The translations under genes and the position numbers were made by a program. Positions 45,192 through 54,236 of a stretch of 64,000 nucleotides of DNA are shown here, one piece after another. Every line of letters begins with the position of its first letter. Position 1 is the stretch's first letter. The notes below the pieces were generated by a model. It worked only from the letters and a program-made list of their open reading frames with translations. It made no database searches and had not been told where the DNA came from. This DNA comes from JAZKBN01 sp040388605 (GTDB lineage: Bacteria; Bacteroidota; Bacteroidia; Cytophagales; Flexibacteraceae), in NCBI GenBank assembly GCA_040388605.1, contig JAZKBN010000006.1, forward strand, positions 1-64,000, written 5' to 3'.

Positions 45192-45554
45192 ATGAAAAAA
45201 CTAATGATAGTATTGGCTTTCGCCATGATGCCTTTTGCGGCTGTTTATGCACAAAAGGACGGCGGAAGAGGAAACGGTGAGCAAATGGTTAAAAAGTTAA
45301 CCAAAGAGCTCACACTTACCGCTGATCAGCAGGAAAAATTAAAGGCACTTTTCGCATCTGAAAAGGAAAAAGCGACGGCTCTTAAGACCGCCGACAAAGC
45401 CACGCGTAAGACCCAAATGGAAGCGCTGCGCAGTGAGAATGAAAGCCAGATGAAGAGCATTCTTACAGCCGACCAATATACCAAGTACATTGCCTTAAGA
45501 AAAGAACGTGAAGAAAAAAGGCATGAAAGACAAATGGAAAGAATAGGTAAGTAA
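45192..45554 (+). CDS. DUF4890-like small periplasmic protein
   Basis: 120 residues with signal peptide (MKKLMIVLAFAMMPFAAVYA). The mature part is highly charged and helical: ELTLTADQQEKLKALFASEK, then QMKSILTADQYTKYIALRKE. The LTxxQxxKL ... ILTxxQYxKY pattern resembles DUF4890 and the Spy/CpxP fold, in which a helical cradle binds unfolded proteins or metals. Chaperone-like function is only a guess. Confidence 0.72.
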   Translation: MKKLMIVLAFAMMPFAAVYAQKDGGRGNGEQMVKKLTKELTLTADQQEKLKALFASEKEKATALKTADKATRKTQMEALRSENESQMKSILTADQYTKYIALRKEREEKRHERQMERIGK

Positions 45555-45736
45555 GCCTTGATTCCTAAAAAGCTGGAGGACTGATAGTTTACCAGAAGTG
45601 TTTTGTTTGTTACATTATTCAGGTGCGGGAGGCAGGTTTTACCTGCCTTTCGCCTTTTTTAGGGTTTGGGTATTTTGTCCCGTTTTTTCAATAATTGCAA
45701 AACCCTCCCAATCCAACACATTCAGCTGTGAATTGC

Positions 45737-45744
45737 TACATTTG
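45737..45744 (+). promoter_or_regulatory. Putative -7 element (TACATTTG) for the Crp/Fnr gene
   Basis: TACATTTG matches TAnnTTTG and lies about 22 bases before the GTG at 45766. It supports a start there rather than at 45598. No clear -33 TTG at normal spacing. Confidence 0.42.
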
Positions 45745-45765
45745 CAACACCCAATTGCTGATAAT

Positions 45766-46374
45766 GTGAAAGAGAATCAGGCTGCAACAGGTATTGAGCC
45801 CCTGATTGAGTATTTTGAAAAGCTGATTCCCCTGGATAAGGAAGAAAAGGCTTTGGTTGCAGAAAAATTTCAGCCCCGGCTATATCGTAAACGGCAATAC
45901 GCTTTACAGGAAGGTGATATATGCACAAACCTTCAGTTTGTGGTGCGCGGCTGTTTACGAATGTATAAGGTTGATGATAAGGGTACCATTCACATCATAC
46001 AATTCGCAGCAGATAATTGGTGGATTAGCAATATTGGCAGCTTCTATTCAGGTATGCCCTCTGAAATGAATATAGATGCTTTGGAAGATACCATGGTGCT
46101 TCAAATCAGCCTTACGAACCTTACAACACTTTATACCAGGGCTCCCAAGTTTGACCGCATTTTTCGGGTACTGATTGAGAACAGCTTTGTGGCGCTTCAA
46201 AAGCGCTTGCTGCAAAATGTAAGCTCAACGGCAGAAGAACGTTACGAGTCATTTTTAGTAAGCTACCCGCATTTGGTTAACAGGCTGCCGCAAACACAAA
46301 TAGCCGCTTTTTTAGGCATAACGCCGGAGTTTGTAAGCCGCCTGCGTAACAGGCGCAGCAAGCAAAAAGCTTAA
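45766..46374 (+). CDS. Crp/Fnr family transcriptional regulator
   Basis: About 203 residues when started at the GTG at 45766; the open frame extends to 45598, but the first ~56 residues look like noncoding sequence and a -7 element sits inside them. A cyclic-nucleotide-binding-like beta-roll (LYRKRQYALQEGDICTNLQF ... VVRGCLRMYKVDDKG) is followed by a dimer helix and a C-terminal HTH (LPQTQIAAFLGITPEFVSRL). The phosphate cassette residues for cAMP (RxS/T with Glu) are not evident, so the ligand may be something else. Target genes are unknown. Confidence 0.82.
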   Translation: MKENQAATGIEPLIEYFEKLIPLDKEEKALVAEKFQPRLYRKRQYALQEGDICTNLQFVVRGCLRMYKVDDKGTIHIIQFAADNWWISNIGSFYSGMPSEMNIDALEDTMVLQISLTNLTTLYTRAPKFDRIFRVLIENSFVALQKRLLQNVSSTAEERYESFLVSYPHLVNRLPQTQIAAFLGITPEFVSRLRNRRSKQKA

Positions 46375-46474
46375 ACAGGATCAATGGTTTTTCCTGATGC
46401 AGTTCAATGGAAAGAGCCTTGTTTCCGTCGGACCTTTGCAGTGTCGAAAATATAAACAGCGACACAAAAACACG

Positions 46475-47119
46475 ATGTCAATTAAGAAAATCGCCGTTAT
46501 CGGCCTCGGAAACATAGGCAAAGCAGTTGCCGAAAACTTATCTAAATCAGGCGTTAATTTTATTGTATCGGGCAGAGATTTAGAAGAAACCGGGAAGGTT
46601 GCCGCCCATGCTGCAGCCCAAGCAGAAGTGAGCGATATTACCACAGCCATAAAAAGTGCCGACATTATTGTACTCGCTATCCCGTTCGGTGAAATAGCCC
46701 CCTTTATAAGCACATATTCTGCCGAATTGCAGGGTAAGCTGGTAATAGACCCCTCTAACCCTATTGCCCCGGATGAAAACGGTGGGTTCAAAAAAATCAT
46801 TGATGCCGATAAATCTGCCGGGGAAGTAAACGCGGCCGCACTGCCCAAAGGCATAAAGCTGGCGAAAGCATTGGGCACCTTAGGCGCAGCAACACTTTCG
46901 GGAGCTGCTTATAAAACCCCTGCCAATGTTTTGTTCTATGCTGCCGATGGTAAAGATGTTGATGCCGATGTGGAGCAGCTGATTAAAAACAACGGCTTCG
47001 TTCCTGTAAAGGTTGGCGGTCTGAGCCAATCTGCAAGAATAGAGGTGTTTGGAGACCTGCATGAGTTTGGCGCTCTAGGCAAAGCAGTAACTGCTGAAGA
47101 AGCAAAAACTGCACTCTGA
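46475..47119 (+). CDS. NADP-binding F420 oxidoreductase-like protein
   Basis: 214 residues from the ATG at 46475 (MSIKKIAVIGLGNIGKAV). The N-terminal Rossmann fold is complete: GLGNIGKAVAENLSKSG, then VSGRDLEE (Arg after the second strand suits NADP) and IVLAIPFGEIAPF. The LVIDPSNPIAPDENGG and FYAADGKDVDADVEQLIKNN stretches are typical of the NADPH-dependent F420 reductase family, whose bacterial members often lack F420 and act on unknown substrates. It lies 100 bases after the Crp/Fnr gene. Confidence 0.83.
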   Translation: MSIKKIAVIGLGNIGKAVAENLSKSGVNFIVSGRDLEETGKVAAHAAAQAEVSDITTAIKSADIIVLAIPFGEIAPFISTYSAELQGKLVIDPSNPIAPDENGGFKKIIDADKSAGEVNAAALPKGIKLAKALGTLGAATLSGAAYKTPANVLFYAADGKDVDADVEQLIKNNGFVPVKVGGLSQSARIEVFGDLHEFGALGKAVTAEEAKTAL

Positions 47120-47185
47120 TTGTTATTATAAGGCATCTTCGATGATAGCCGGCTGAGAAGCCATTTTGAAAACCTTTCAAAATCA

Positions 47186-47223
47186 AAAAGCCCTCATAGA
47201 ACAATAGTTCTTTGAGGGCTTTT
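47186..47223. terminator. Bidirectional terminator between reductase and frr
   Basis: AAAAGCCCTCA (47186-47196) pairs with TGAGGGCTTTT (47213-47223), with an inner stem AGAAC/GTTCT around AATA. It serves the convergent genes ending at 47119 and 47262. Confidence 0.88.
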
Positions 47224-47261
47224 AAGTATTTAATGCTGACAAGGGCCATTGCCCAAATGCA

Positions 47262-47822
47262 TCAAACGGTCATTATTTCAGCTTCCTTGCTTACAACAAG
47301 GGCGTCTATTTTAGTAATGTAGCTGTCGGTATAGGTTTGCACTTTAGCTTCGGCTCCTTTTACTTCATCTTCGCTGGCTCCTTCTTTAAGCAGCTTGCGG
47401 AGGCTGTCGTTCACATCTTTACGGATGTTGCGGATGCGTACCTTGCCTGCCTCGGCCTCATGCTTCACCTGCTTCACCAAATCGCGGCGGCGATCTTCAG
47501 TCATAGGCGGCAAATTCAGGCGAATAGATTCGCCGTCGTTACCCGGGTTTAAACCTAAATCTGAATTGCGGATTGCTTTCTCAATCTCGCTGATCATTTT
47601 GCGCTCAAAAGGGCGAATAAGTATGCTGCGGGCATCGGGCACGCTTACGTTTGCGGCCTGGCTCAGGGGCGTTTGCACACCGTAATAATCAACATAAAGA
47701 CCATCGAGCATGGCCGGTGAGGCTTTGCCTGCACGTATTTTTTGAAAATCGGACCCGGTGTGCTTTAAAGACTTTTCCATGTCTCCTTTGCACTCTTCCA
47801 GGTAAAACTGTATTTCTTCCAT
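47262..47822 (-). CDS. frr: Ribosome recycling factor
   Basis: 186 residues, the standard length. With EF-G it splits post-termination ribosomes. Seen: KIRAGKASPAMLDGLYVDYY, the TPLSQAANVSVPDARSILI strand, ILIRPFERKM, and the helix DRRRDLVKQVKHEAEAGKVR. It lies 87 bases after pyrH on the same strand, the conserved pyrH-frr order. Confidence 0.95.
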   Translation of the reverse strand: MEEIQFYLEECKGDMEKSLKHTGSDFQKIRAGKASPAMLDGLYVDYYGVQTPLSQAANVSVPDARSILIRPFERKMISEIEKAIRNSDLGLNPGNDGESIRLNLPPMTEDRRRDLVKQVKHEAEAGKVRIRNIRKDVNDSLRKLLKEGASEDEVKGAEAKVQTYTDSYITKIDALVVSKEAEIMTV

Positions 47823-47909
47823 ATACTGATTCTAAGGAATTTCTTGAATATCGGTAAAGTTCAGGTTGGGTAATAGAATAGCAATTAAGGTAATGGCAAT
47901 GTAGCTTGC

Positions 47910-48617
47910 TTATGCGCTTACCAGTGTACCTACTTCTTCGCCGCTCACGAGGCGGAGCAGGTTGCCGGGCTTATTCATATCGAATACGATAATGGGCAGG
48001 CCGTTTTCTTTGCAAAGGGTAAAGGCGGTCATATCCATAACCTTGAGGCCTTTTTTAAATACCTCGTCGAATGATATGTTGTCGTAGCGTTGCGCGGTGG
48101 GGTCTTTTTCAGGGTCTGATGTATATATACCATCTACGCGGGTGCCTTTGAGCACGGCATCGGCCTGTATTTCAATGGCCCTGAGGCTGGCGGCCGAGTC
48201 TGTTGTAAAGTATGGGCTGCCAAGGCCGGCGCCAAAAATAACAACGCGTCCTTTTTCAAGGTGGCGTATGGCCCGGCGACGAATAAAGGGCTCGCAAACC
48301 TGGTCTATAGGAATAGCCGACATCAGGCGGGTATAAATACCGGCGTTTTCGCAGGCGCCCTGTAAAGCCATTGCGTTTATCATGGTGGCGAGCATGCCCA
48401 TGTAGTCGCCCTGAGCGCGGTCAATGCCAGATTCTTCGGCATCCTGCCCGCGGAAAATGTTGCCGCCGCCAATTACAATGGCAACCTGCACGTTTTGCTT
48501 CACCACCTTTTTTATTTCTTCAGCATAGCGGCGCAGCATATTGGGGTCTATGCCGAAACCTTTAGCCCCGAGAAGTGCTTCTCCGCTAAGTTTCAAGAGT
48601 ATTCTGTTGTATTTCAT
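47910..48617 (-). CDS. pyrH: UMP kinase
   Basis: 235 residues. Phosphorylates UMP to UDP. Motifs: NRILLKLSGEALLGAKGFGI at the N-terminus, the GGGNIFRG loop, DYMGMLATMINAMALQ, and PYFTTDSAASLRAIEIQADA with GTRVDGIYTSDPEKDP. Full length. Two TATATTTG elements on the minus strand, near 48722 and 48816, may drive it with frr. Confidence 0.95.
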   Translation of the reverse strand: MKYNRILLKLSGEALLGAKGFGIDPNMLRRYAEEIKKVVKQNVQVAIVIGGGNIFRGQDAEESGIDRAQGDYMGMLATMINAMALQGACENAGIYTRLMSAIPIDQVCEPFIRRRAIRHLEKGRVVIFGAGLGSPYFTTDSAASLRAIEIQADAVLKGTRVDGIYTSDPEKDPTAQRYDNISFDEVFKKGLKVMDMTAFTLCKENGLPIIVFDMNKPGNLLRLVSGEEVGTLVSA

Positions 48618-49435
48618 ACCGGGTATAAAGGGTGGTGTTATTTTCGGTTTGTTTATTGTGGTTCTGTATTATCAGACAAGGGGCATAAGTTGCACGCTGA
48701 ATAATTTAAGGAAGCTGCGGGCAAATATATTGCCGTATTTGCTCAAGGGCATGCAATGTACCTGCAGTTTCCGGCAATTTAAATATTAAACCGGGCAAGC
48801 TGCCTTTAGGCGTGGCAAATATACCTATTCAGGCGGTCTTTGAAAATTCAGGGCGCAAAGTGGCCTGCTTTGTCTGCCTTAATTATTGTTGATATGGCAA
48901 ACCTTTAATGCTGTAAACAGATTATGGCTGAATCAGAAAAATACTTACCATGGCCTGCCATCATTCTGGTGAATTTTTCCTCCTAATATTACATACCGGG
49001 CATAAGTTTTAACCTATATGCCTTTGCATTATACCAATTTAAGTTTTTACTCTCTTTTTGAAATCAGGTGTGTTTTTTTATTGTAAATAGAGCTCAGAAA
49101 GTGGGAATAGCATAAAACCGTGAATTTAAAAGCAAGAATGGCACTATTTTATAATGATTTAATTATATATGACCCAAAAACCATGGTGCAATTATTCATT
49201 TACCTATTAATATGTGCATAAAATTACCTTATTTACTAACTTAGGCAAAAGAAGAGGTTTGTTTACCTTGGCCTGCATTAAGGCATATATTATTAGTGCT
49301 TCAACCAATAATCAATACATTTATGCCAAATTGCTCTGTTATGCCACTGGCTTATTTGCTTTGGCAAAACCTGCGATAAAATTAAGGTTTGAAAGGGCAA
49401 GCTCCAAGGCATGTATCTTTTCATGAAATCAGTCC
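48618..49435. other. Long divergent intergenic region between pyrH and the DUF4905 gene
   Basis: 818 bases, the longest gene-free stretch here. The pyrH side has two minus-strand TATATTTG elements (CAAATATA at 48722-48729 and 48816-48823). The rest is AT-rich with scattered short frames (for example 49214-49426) that lack protein character. I see no tRNA or hairpin with a T-run. Confidence 0.55.
48722..48729 (-). promoter_or_regulatory. Candidate -7 element (TATATTTG) for pyrH-frr
   Basis: TATATTTG on the minus strand, 105 bases before the pyrH ATG. A second identical element lies at 48816-48823. I cannot tell which is used. Confidence 0.35.
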
Positions 49436-50317
49436 ATGAATCTGCTTCAAAAATTCGCTTTTAATTTCGACGCCCGCATCTGGCGCATCCTTCCCGGTCT
49501 TTCCGAAGGCCTGCTGGTGCTTGAAATGCGCGATACTGAGAAAAAGCATGCCTATTTTGTAATAATACGCCCTGAAAGCGGTGAAATATGCTGCGACCGT
49601 ATTGAACCCGAACAAGGCTGGTGGTACGGTATGGAAGCAATCTCCGGAAATGTGTTATTACTGCACAGCTACGAAGAAGGGCAGGTACCTGCGCACAAGG
49701 CCATTTACGCATTTGATGCCAGAACAGGCAAAAAGCTTTGGGAAAACCTGACCCTGCGTTTTATATGTGCCGAAAATAATTTTGTTTGGGCTTATGACAC
49801 CACGGGAACAGGCGAGACCCCGGTTTTAAAAATAGAGCTGTATACGGGCCGCATTATTTCAGAAAGCTCTGAGCAGGAAATTGGCGCCGGGCATCCGTCT
49901 TTCAGGAAACTGAACGGTGTTTCAGAATTTTCAGGCACCGATTCGAGCATGCCTATGATATATAATGAAGGCGGGCCATACTTTGCAACCCTGGCAGAAT
50001 ACATACGCACCAAGCTGAACGGCAGCAGCCCTGTTCAGCGCATAGAGTATCTTGAATCGGAGGGGCATGTTATGATTTCATGGTATAGCAGGGAGTTAAG
50101 CGGTGCAGGCAATGAAAATGCAGGCACGCTGAACAATCATTTGTTGGTAACTGATTTGGAAGGTGAAGTAGAGCTTGATACCACTTTGGGAACATTACTG
50201 CCCGGCGTGGCTGAAACAACATTTTTTACCTTCGGAACCAACCTGATTTACCCGGCCAACCAGGGCGAGCTTTATTGCTATACTTTACTCAGAAAGCGCC
50301 CGGCGTTTTTTGCCTGA
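49436..50317 (+). CDS. DUF4905-type protein of unknown function
   Basis: 293 residues. Opens with KFAFNFDARIWRILPGLSEG, continues MRDTEKKHAYFVIIRPESGE and IYAFDARTGKKLWENLTLRF, a pattern of the Bacteroidota DUF4905 family, with WD/PQQ-like repeats such as FDARTGKKLWEN. No signal peptide, so probably cytoplasmic. Beta-propeller-like folding is a guess from the repeating strands. No neighbour on the same strand until uvrC, 286 bases further on. Confidence 0.75.
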   Translation: MNLLQKFAFNFDARIWRILPGLSEGLLVLEMRDTEKKHAYFVIIRPESGEICCDRIEPEQGWWYGMEAISGNVLLLHSYEEGQVPAHKAIYAFDARTGKKLWENLTLRFICAENNFVWAYDTTGTGETPVLKIELYTGRIISESSEQEIGAGHPSFRKLNGVSEFSGTDSSMPMIYNEGGPYFATLAEYIRTKLNGSSPVQRIEYLESEGHVMISWYSRELSGAGNENAGTLNNHLLVTDLEGEVELDTTLGTLLPGVAETTFFTFGTNLIYPANQGELYCYTLLRKRPAFFA

Positions 50318-50612
50318 GAATTTGCCTTTGAAATTTCCGCGCATCTCAGAATAATTTACAGCTTTATTCAATCAGAATTTTGCGGCCTTTATTGGGTTCG
50401 CAAGTAATTTTCTGCGGGTTTACATTTTACAATATTACAGGCCGCTGATAATCATGTAAACGGCTGCCTTGTTTTGGCATTACATGTTTTATTTTTTTAA
50501 CCCGGCCGCTAAAAAGCATATTAACATCGGTAAGCCTGAAACCGGGAAATCTGGGCGAATGGCTTTTGCACCCTGCCTTATATAAGGGAAAAATTGCCGA
50601 AATTTGCCTTAT

Positions 50613-52667
50613 ATGAATGCACCGGATGAAGCTATGCAAGAAGGGAAAGGCCATAATACCGAAAAGGAGCAGGCAGTAAATGTTCCCGGGAACACATTGT
50701 TGCCGGAACATAGCGATGAAATAAACCGCAATACAGGTTCTGAAGATGACCCGGCTTTTAACCATGACGAAGAAATATTTGAGGAAGATACCGATGCAGA
50801 GTTTCCGGGAATTACCGGCCCGCGCTCAGACTACAGCACAGGCATAGGAGAAGATACCCTTAAAGATAAAATTAGCCGCCTGCCAGACTCCCCCGGTATT
50901 TATCGGTTTTTTGACCAGGAGGGAACTATTATTTATGTTGGCAAAGCCAAAAGCCTGCGCAAGCGTGTAAGCAGCTATTTCCTGAACAAAGCCGGGCTTG
51001 ATCGTAAAACTGCAAGACTTGTGCAGCAAATCAGGAACCTGCAAACAACCGTTGTAGATACCGAGTTCGATGCCCTGCTGCTTGAAAACAGCCTGATAAA
51101 GGAGCATCAGCCCCGGTATAACATTTTGCTGAAAGATGACAAAAGCTACCCCTTTGTGCTGGTTACCGCTGAGCGCTTCCCCCGCATTTTCCCTACCCGC
51201 AGGCTGGTAAAGGGTGCAGGTACATACATTGGTCCGTACGCAAGCGGGCGCACCATGCATACCGTGCTTGAGCTGCTGAAAAAGCTTTATACCTTCCGCA
51301 CCTGTACGCTCAACCTTACCGAGGAAAACGTAAGTGCCGGCAAATTCAAAGTTTGCCTTGAATACCATATAGGCAATTGCAAAGGCCCATGCCAAAACCT
51401 GCAATCTGAGGCCGATTACCAAAACGAAGCTGACCAGGCCATGGCCATTCTTAAAGGCCAGCTTAGTAAAGCCAAAGCAGAGTTCAGGACGCAAATGAGC
51501 GATTTCGCATCGGTTTATGAATATGAAAAGGCGCAGAAGGCCAAGGAAAAACTCGATTTGCTTGATAATTACCAGGCCAAGAGCGTAATAGTAATGCCCG
51601 ACCTGCCTGATACAGATGTATTCACCATCATCAGTGATGAAAAATGCGCGTGGATGAACTACCTGCGCCTGAGTTTTGGCAGCGTTACGCTCATACACAG
51701 CTTTGCCTTTAAAAAGAAGCTGGAGGAAACCGAGGAGGAGCTGCTTGAAATTGCCATAGTGGAAATGCGCATGCAGTTCCGCAGCGATTGTAAAGAGGTT
51801 TTAACCAATATTCCCGTAAGTCTTAAAATACCCGGCGTAAACATGGCCGTACCTGTTATAGGCGACAAAAAACGCCTGCTCGACCTCAGCATTAAAAATG
51901 CCCTCTATTACAAAAAAGAGCAAATGACCCGGGTTGAGGAGCAAAAACCCAAAGAAGCCCGATTCGAGCGCGTTTTAAAGCAGATGCAGAAAGATTTACG
52001 GATGAAGGAAATGCCCCTTCATATAGAGTGTTTCGATAACTCTAACATACAGGGCACCAACCCCGTTGCGGGTATGGTATGTTTCAAAAACGGCGTTCCC
52101 AGCAAGAAAGACTACAGGCATTTTAATATTAAAACCGTAATAGGACCCGATGACTTCGCCAGTATGGACGAGGTTGTTACCCGCCGGTACAGCCGCCTGC
52201 TTGATGAAAACCAGCCATTGCCCCAATTAATTATTATTGACGGTGGCAAAGGCCAGCTGAGCGCCGCAGTTGAAGCCCTTCGCCGATTAGACCTATATGG
52301 TAAGATAACTGTTATAGGTATTGCCAAGCGCCTGGAAGAACTCTATTACCCGGGCGATTCTCACCCGCTGTATCTCGACAAGAAATCGGAAAGCCTGATG
52401 CTTATACAAAGAATCAGGAACGAGGTGCATAGGTTTGCCATTACTTTTCACCGCGACCAGCGGAGCAAATCGGCTTTAAAGGGCAGCACTGAGGAAGTAA
52501 AAGGCTTGGGGCAAAAAACCATGGATAAGGTTTATACCCGTTTTAAAGCCCTGAAAAAAATTACCGATGCCGACCGTCCCGAGCTTGAAAAACTGGTTGG
52601 CAAATCTAAGGCAGGCCTTGTAATGGATTACCTTACTGAATTGCGCAAAGGCAAAAAACAGGATTAA
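50613..52667 (+). CDS. uvrC: Excinuclease ABC subunit C with acidic N-terminal extension
   Basis: 684 residues from the ATG at 50613 (a TTG three codons earlier is also possible). UvrC makes both cuts in nucleotide excision repair. The GIY-YIG domain starts at SRLPDSPGIYRFFDQEG (about residue 88) with YVGKAKSLRKRV; a UVR motif (YEYEKAQKAKEKLDLLDNYQ) and the RNase H-like C-terminal nuclease (HIECFDNSNIQGTNPVAGMV; LIIIDGGKGQLSAAVEALRR) follow, then a helix-hairpin-helix end. Most UvrC proteins begin within a few residues of the GIY-YIG domain. Here about 80 mostly acidic residues precede it (for example NHDEEIFEEDTDAEFPG) with no later Met to start from. Confidence 0.93.
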   Translation: MNAPDEAMQEGKGHNTEKEQAVNVPGNTLLPEHSDEINRNTGSEDDPAFNHDEEIFEEDTDAEFPGITGPRSDYSTGIGEDTLKDKISRLPDSPGIYRFFDQEGTIIYVGKAKSLRKRVSSYFLNKAGLDRKTARLVQQIRNLQTTVVDTEFDALLLENSLIKEHQPRYNILLKDDKSYPFVLVTAERFPRIFPTRRLVKGAGTYIGPYASGRTMHTVLELLKKLYTFRTCTLNLTEENVSAGKFKVCLEYHIGNCKGPCQNLQSEADYQNEADQAMAILKGQLSKAKAEFRTQMSDFASVYEYEKAQKAKEKLDLLDNYQAKSVIVMPDLPDTDVFTIISDEKCAWMNYLRLSFGSVTLIHSFAFKKKLEETEEELLEIAIVEMRMQFRSDCKEVLTNIPVSLKIPGVNMAVPVIGDKKRLLDLSIKNALYYKKEQMTRVEEQKPKEARFERVLKQMQKDLRMKEMPLHIECFDNSNIQGTNPVAGMVCFKNGVPSKKDYRHFNIKTVIGPDDFASMDEVVTRRYSRLLDENQPLPQLIIIDGGKGQLSAAVEALRRLDLYGKITVIGIAKRLEELYYPGDSHPLYLDKKSESLMLIQRIRNEVHRFAITFHRDQRSKSALKGSTEEVKGLGQKTMDKVYTRFKALKKITDADRPELEKLVGKSKAGLVMDYLTELRKGKKQD

Positions 52668-52686
52668 CCTGTTGCCTGTTCCCGAT

Positions 52687-53973
52687 TTAAAGCTTTGCTG
52701 AAATAAAGGGGTAAACGCCTGAAAGCCTAAGCCCGGCTTGTTTCCGGAGCGCCAAGGCTCCTGCAGCAGAAACGAGTAAATTTAAATCGTTAGCAAAACC
52801 AAAGCGGGTGAAAGGTATTAATGCTGTATCTGTATTGTAAAACCCTTTGAAAAAGAAGCACAGCACATATATGGCACAGGCCAGCCTGAAGAATGCAGGT
52901 ATTTGCTTAACAGAAATCAGCAGGCAGGCGAAGGGGAATGCGAGCATATAGTAATGCAGCCAAACCAATGGCCAAAAGCTGAGCATGCACAATGCAGAAG
53001 CAAAAGAAAGTATGAGTAAATTGCTGATGCTGCTTTCATTGCGGTTGCGCACAAATGCCAAAACAAAGAAACTGCCCTGTATGCCTGCCATTACGGCGGC
53101 GTATATAAGTCCTGCAATTTTTCCGCCCGTCCCCGTAACCGAAAGCAGGCGAACATCGCACAGCAGGCTGCAATTGAACTCCGAATAAAGAAGCCCGCGC
53201 GTTGCGTTGGCTGTGGCCAGGGTTTTAGGGCCCAGGAAGTGTAAAAGCTCGGTATAAGTATAAACGCCGGTAAGCAGGAAAAGCAAGGGAATAGCTGCTG
53301 CAAGCAGGGCAAAACCCAGCCAGGAGCTGAATTTTCTTTTAATGATCAATGGGCTGAAAATTATTGGAAAAAGTTTCAGCATGGTGCCGAAAATAAGGAG
53401 TACTCGCCCGGTTTGTTTATAGCCTAATAAACCGGCTGCCACGGCTGTAAAAATAAAAGTGGCCACCAAGCCGGAAACCTGGCACCATTCGCTCACAAGC
53501 CAATAGGGTATTGAAAAAAAGGAAATACAGAACAATGTTGGTGAAATGAATACCGGCCAATAAATTTTATTTATTTCGCTTTCCGAATCGGGGTTGGTGT
53601 TTTTAGAAAGGCGGTAAGACAGCAGGCAAACAAAAATAAGACTTACAATACGGGCCAGCCAATCAGTCCATATTATGCCGAAACAAAATGCGCGGGCTGA
53701 ATCATGCGGCAGAATTTTCCAAAGGAAATTGGCGGTAGGCGGGTAAAAGTAAGGCGCAAAAATATTAACCATACCGTCAGGATCGGGGTATGCGGCCAGG
53801 GTTTCCAGGTTATAGTAATTGGTACCAGGCGCTTCAGATGAAATGCGGGCAGCCTTGTAAAGCACTGCCCCGTCGGTAAAACCGCCTATACCCATTCTTA
53901 CAGGCATAAAATACCATGCAGAAAAAACGATAAGCAGGGCAGAAAGCAACAGGAAGGCAAGCCTTTGATTCAT
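52687..53973 (-). CDS. DUF2029/GT87-type integral membrane protein
   Basis: 428 residues from the ATG at 53973 (MNQRLAFLLLSALLIVFSAW). About 10 hydrophobic helices; after the first one comes GGFTDGAVLYKAARISSE and a FAPYFYPPTANFLWKILPHD segment, which resemble polyprenyl-phosphate-mannose-dependent mannosyltransferases (DUF2029/GT87). The catalytic Asp in such enzymes sits in the early extracellular loop; FTDGAVLY is a candidate. A role in glycan building on the periplasmic side is inferred. Its 3' end meets that of uvrC (20-base gap). Confidence 0.7.
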   Translation of the reverse strand: MNQRLAFLLLSALLIVFSAWYFMPVRMGIGGFTDGAVLYKAARISSEAPGTNYYNLETLAAYPDPDGMVNIFAPYFYPPTANFLWKILPHDSARAFCFGIIWTDWLARIVSLIFVCLLSYRLSKNTNPDSESEINKIYWPVFISPTLFCISFFSIPYWLVSEWCQVSGLVATFIFTAVAAGLLGYKQTGRVLLIFGTMLKLFPIIFSPLIIKRKFSSWLGFALLAAAIPLLFLLTGVYTYTELLHFLGPKTLATANATRGLLYSEFNCSLLCDVRLLSVTGTGGKIAGLIYAAVMAGIQGSFFVLAFVRNRNESSISNLLILSFASALCMLSFWPLVWLHYYMLAFPFACLLISVKQIPAFFRLACAIYVLCFFFKGFYNTDTALIPFTRFGFANDLNLLVSAAGALALRKQAGLRLSGVYPFISAKL

Positions 53974-54236
53974 GAAAGGCAAAATTAATAAGAATTAACG
54001 GCTTATATGTGCTCCAAAGCCGCTTAAAGGCTTACAAATGAATACTTACCACTACCAAAAACGTATATAAACTTGGGCGGCGCCTGTAATTTAACTGCTC
54101 CGTAAGCAGATATAAAGAACTATTTACCGGTAAAAAAGCCATAATACCTGCCCGGAAGGAAATAATTAATCCGCTTAATTTTACAATGCCGGCTCAATTC
54201 CATATTTTTCCGGGTATATACTAATATTTCGTTCAG

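Noticed and set aside
50826..51698. 290-codon minus-strand frame
   Set aside because: It is antisense to the uvrC nuclease domain and lacks recognisable features.
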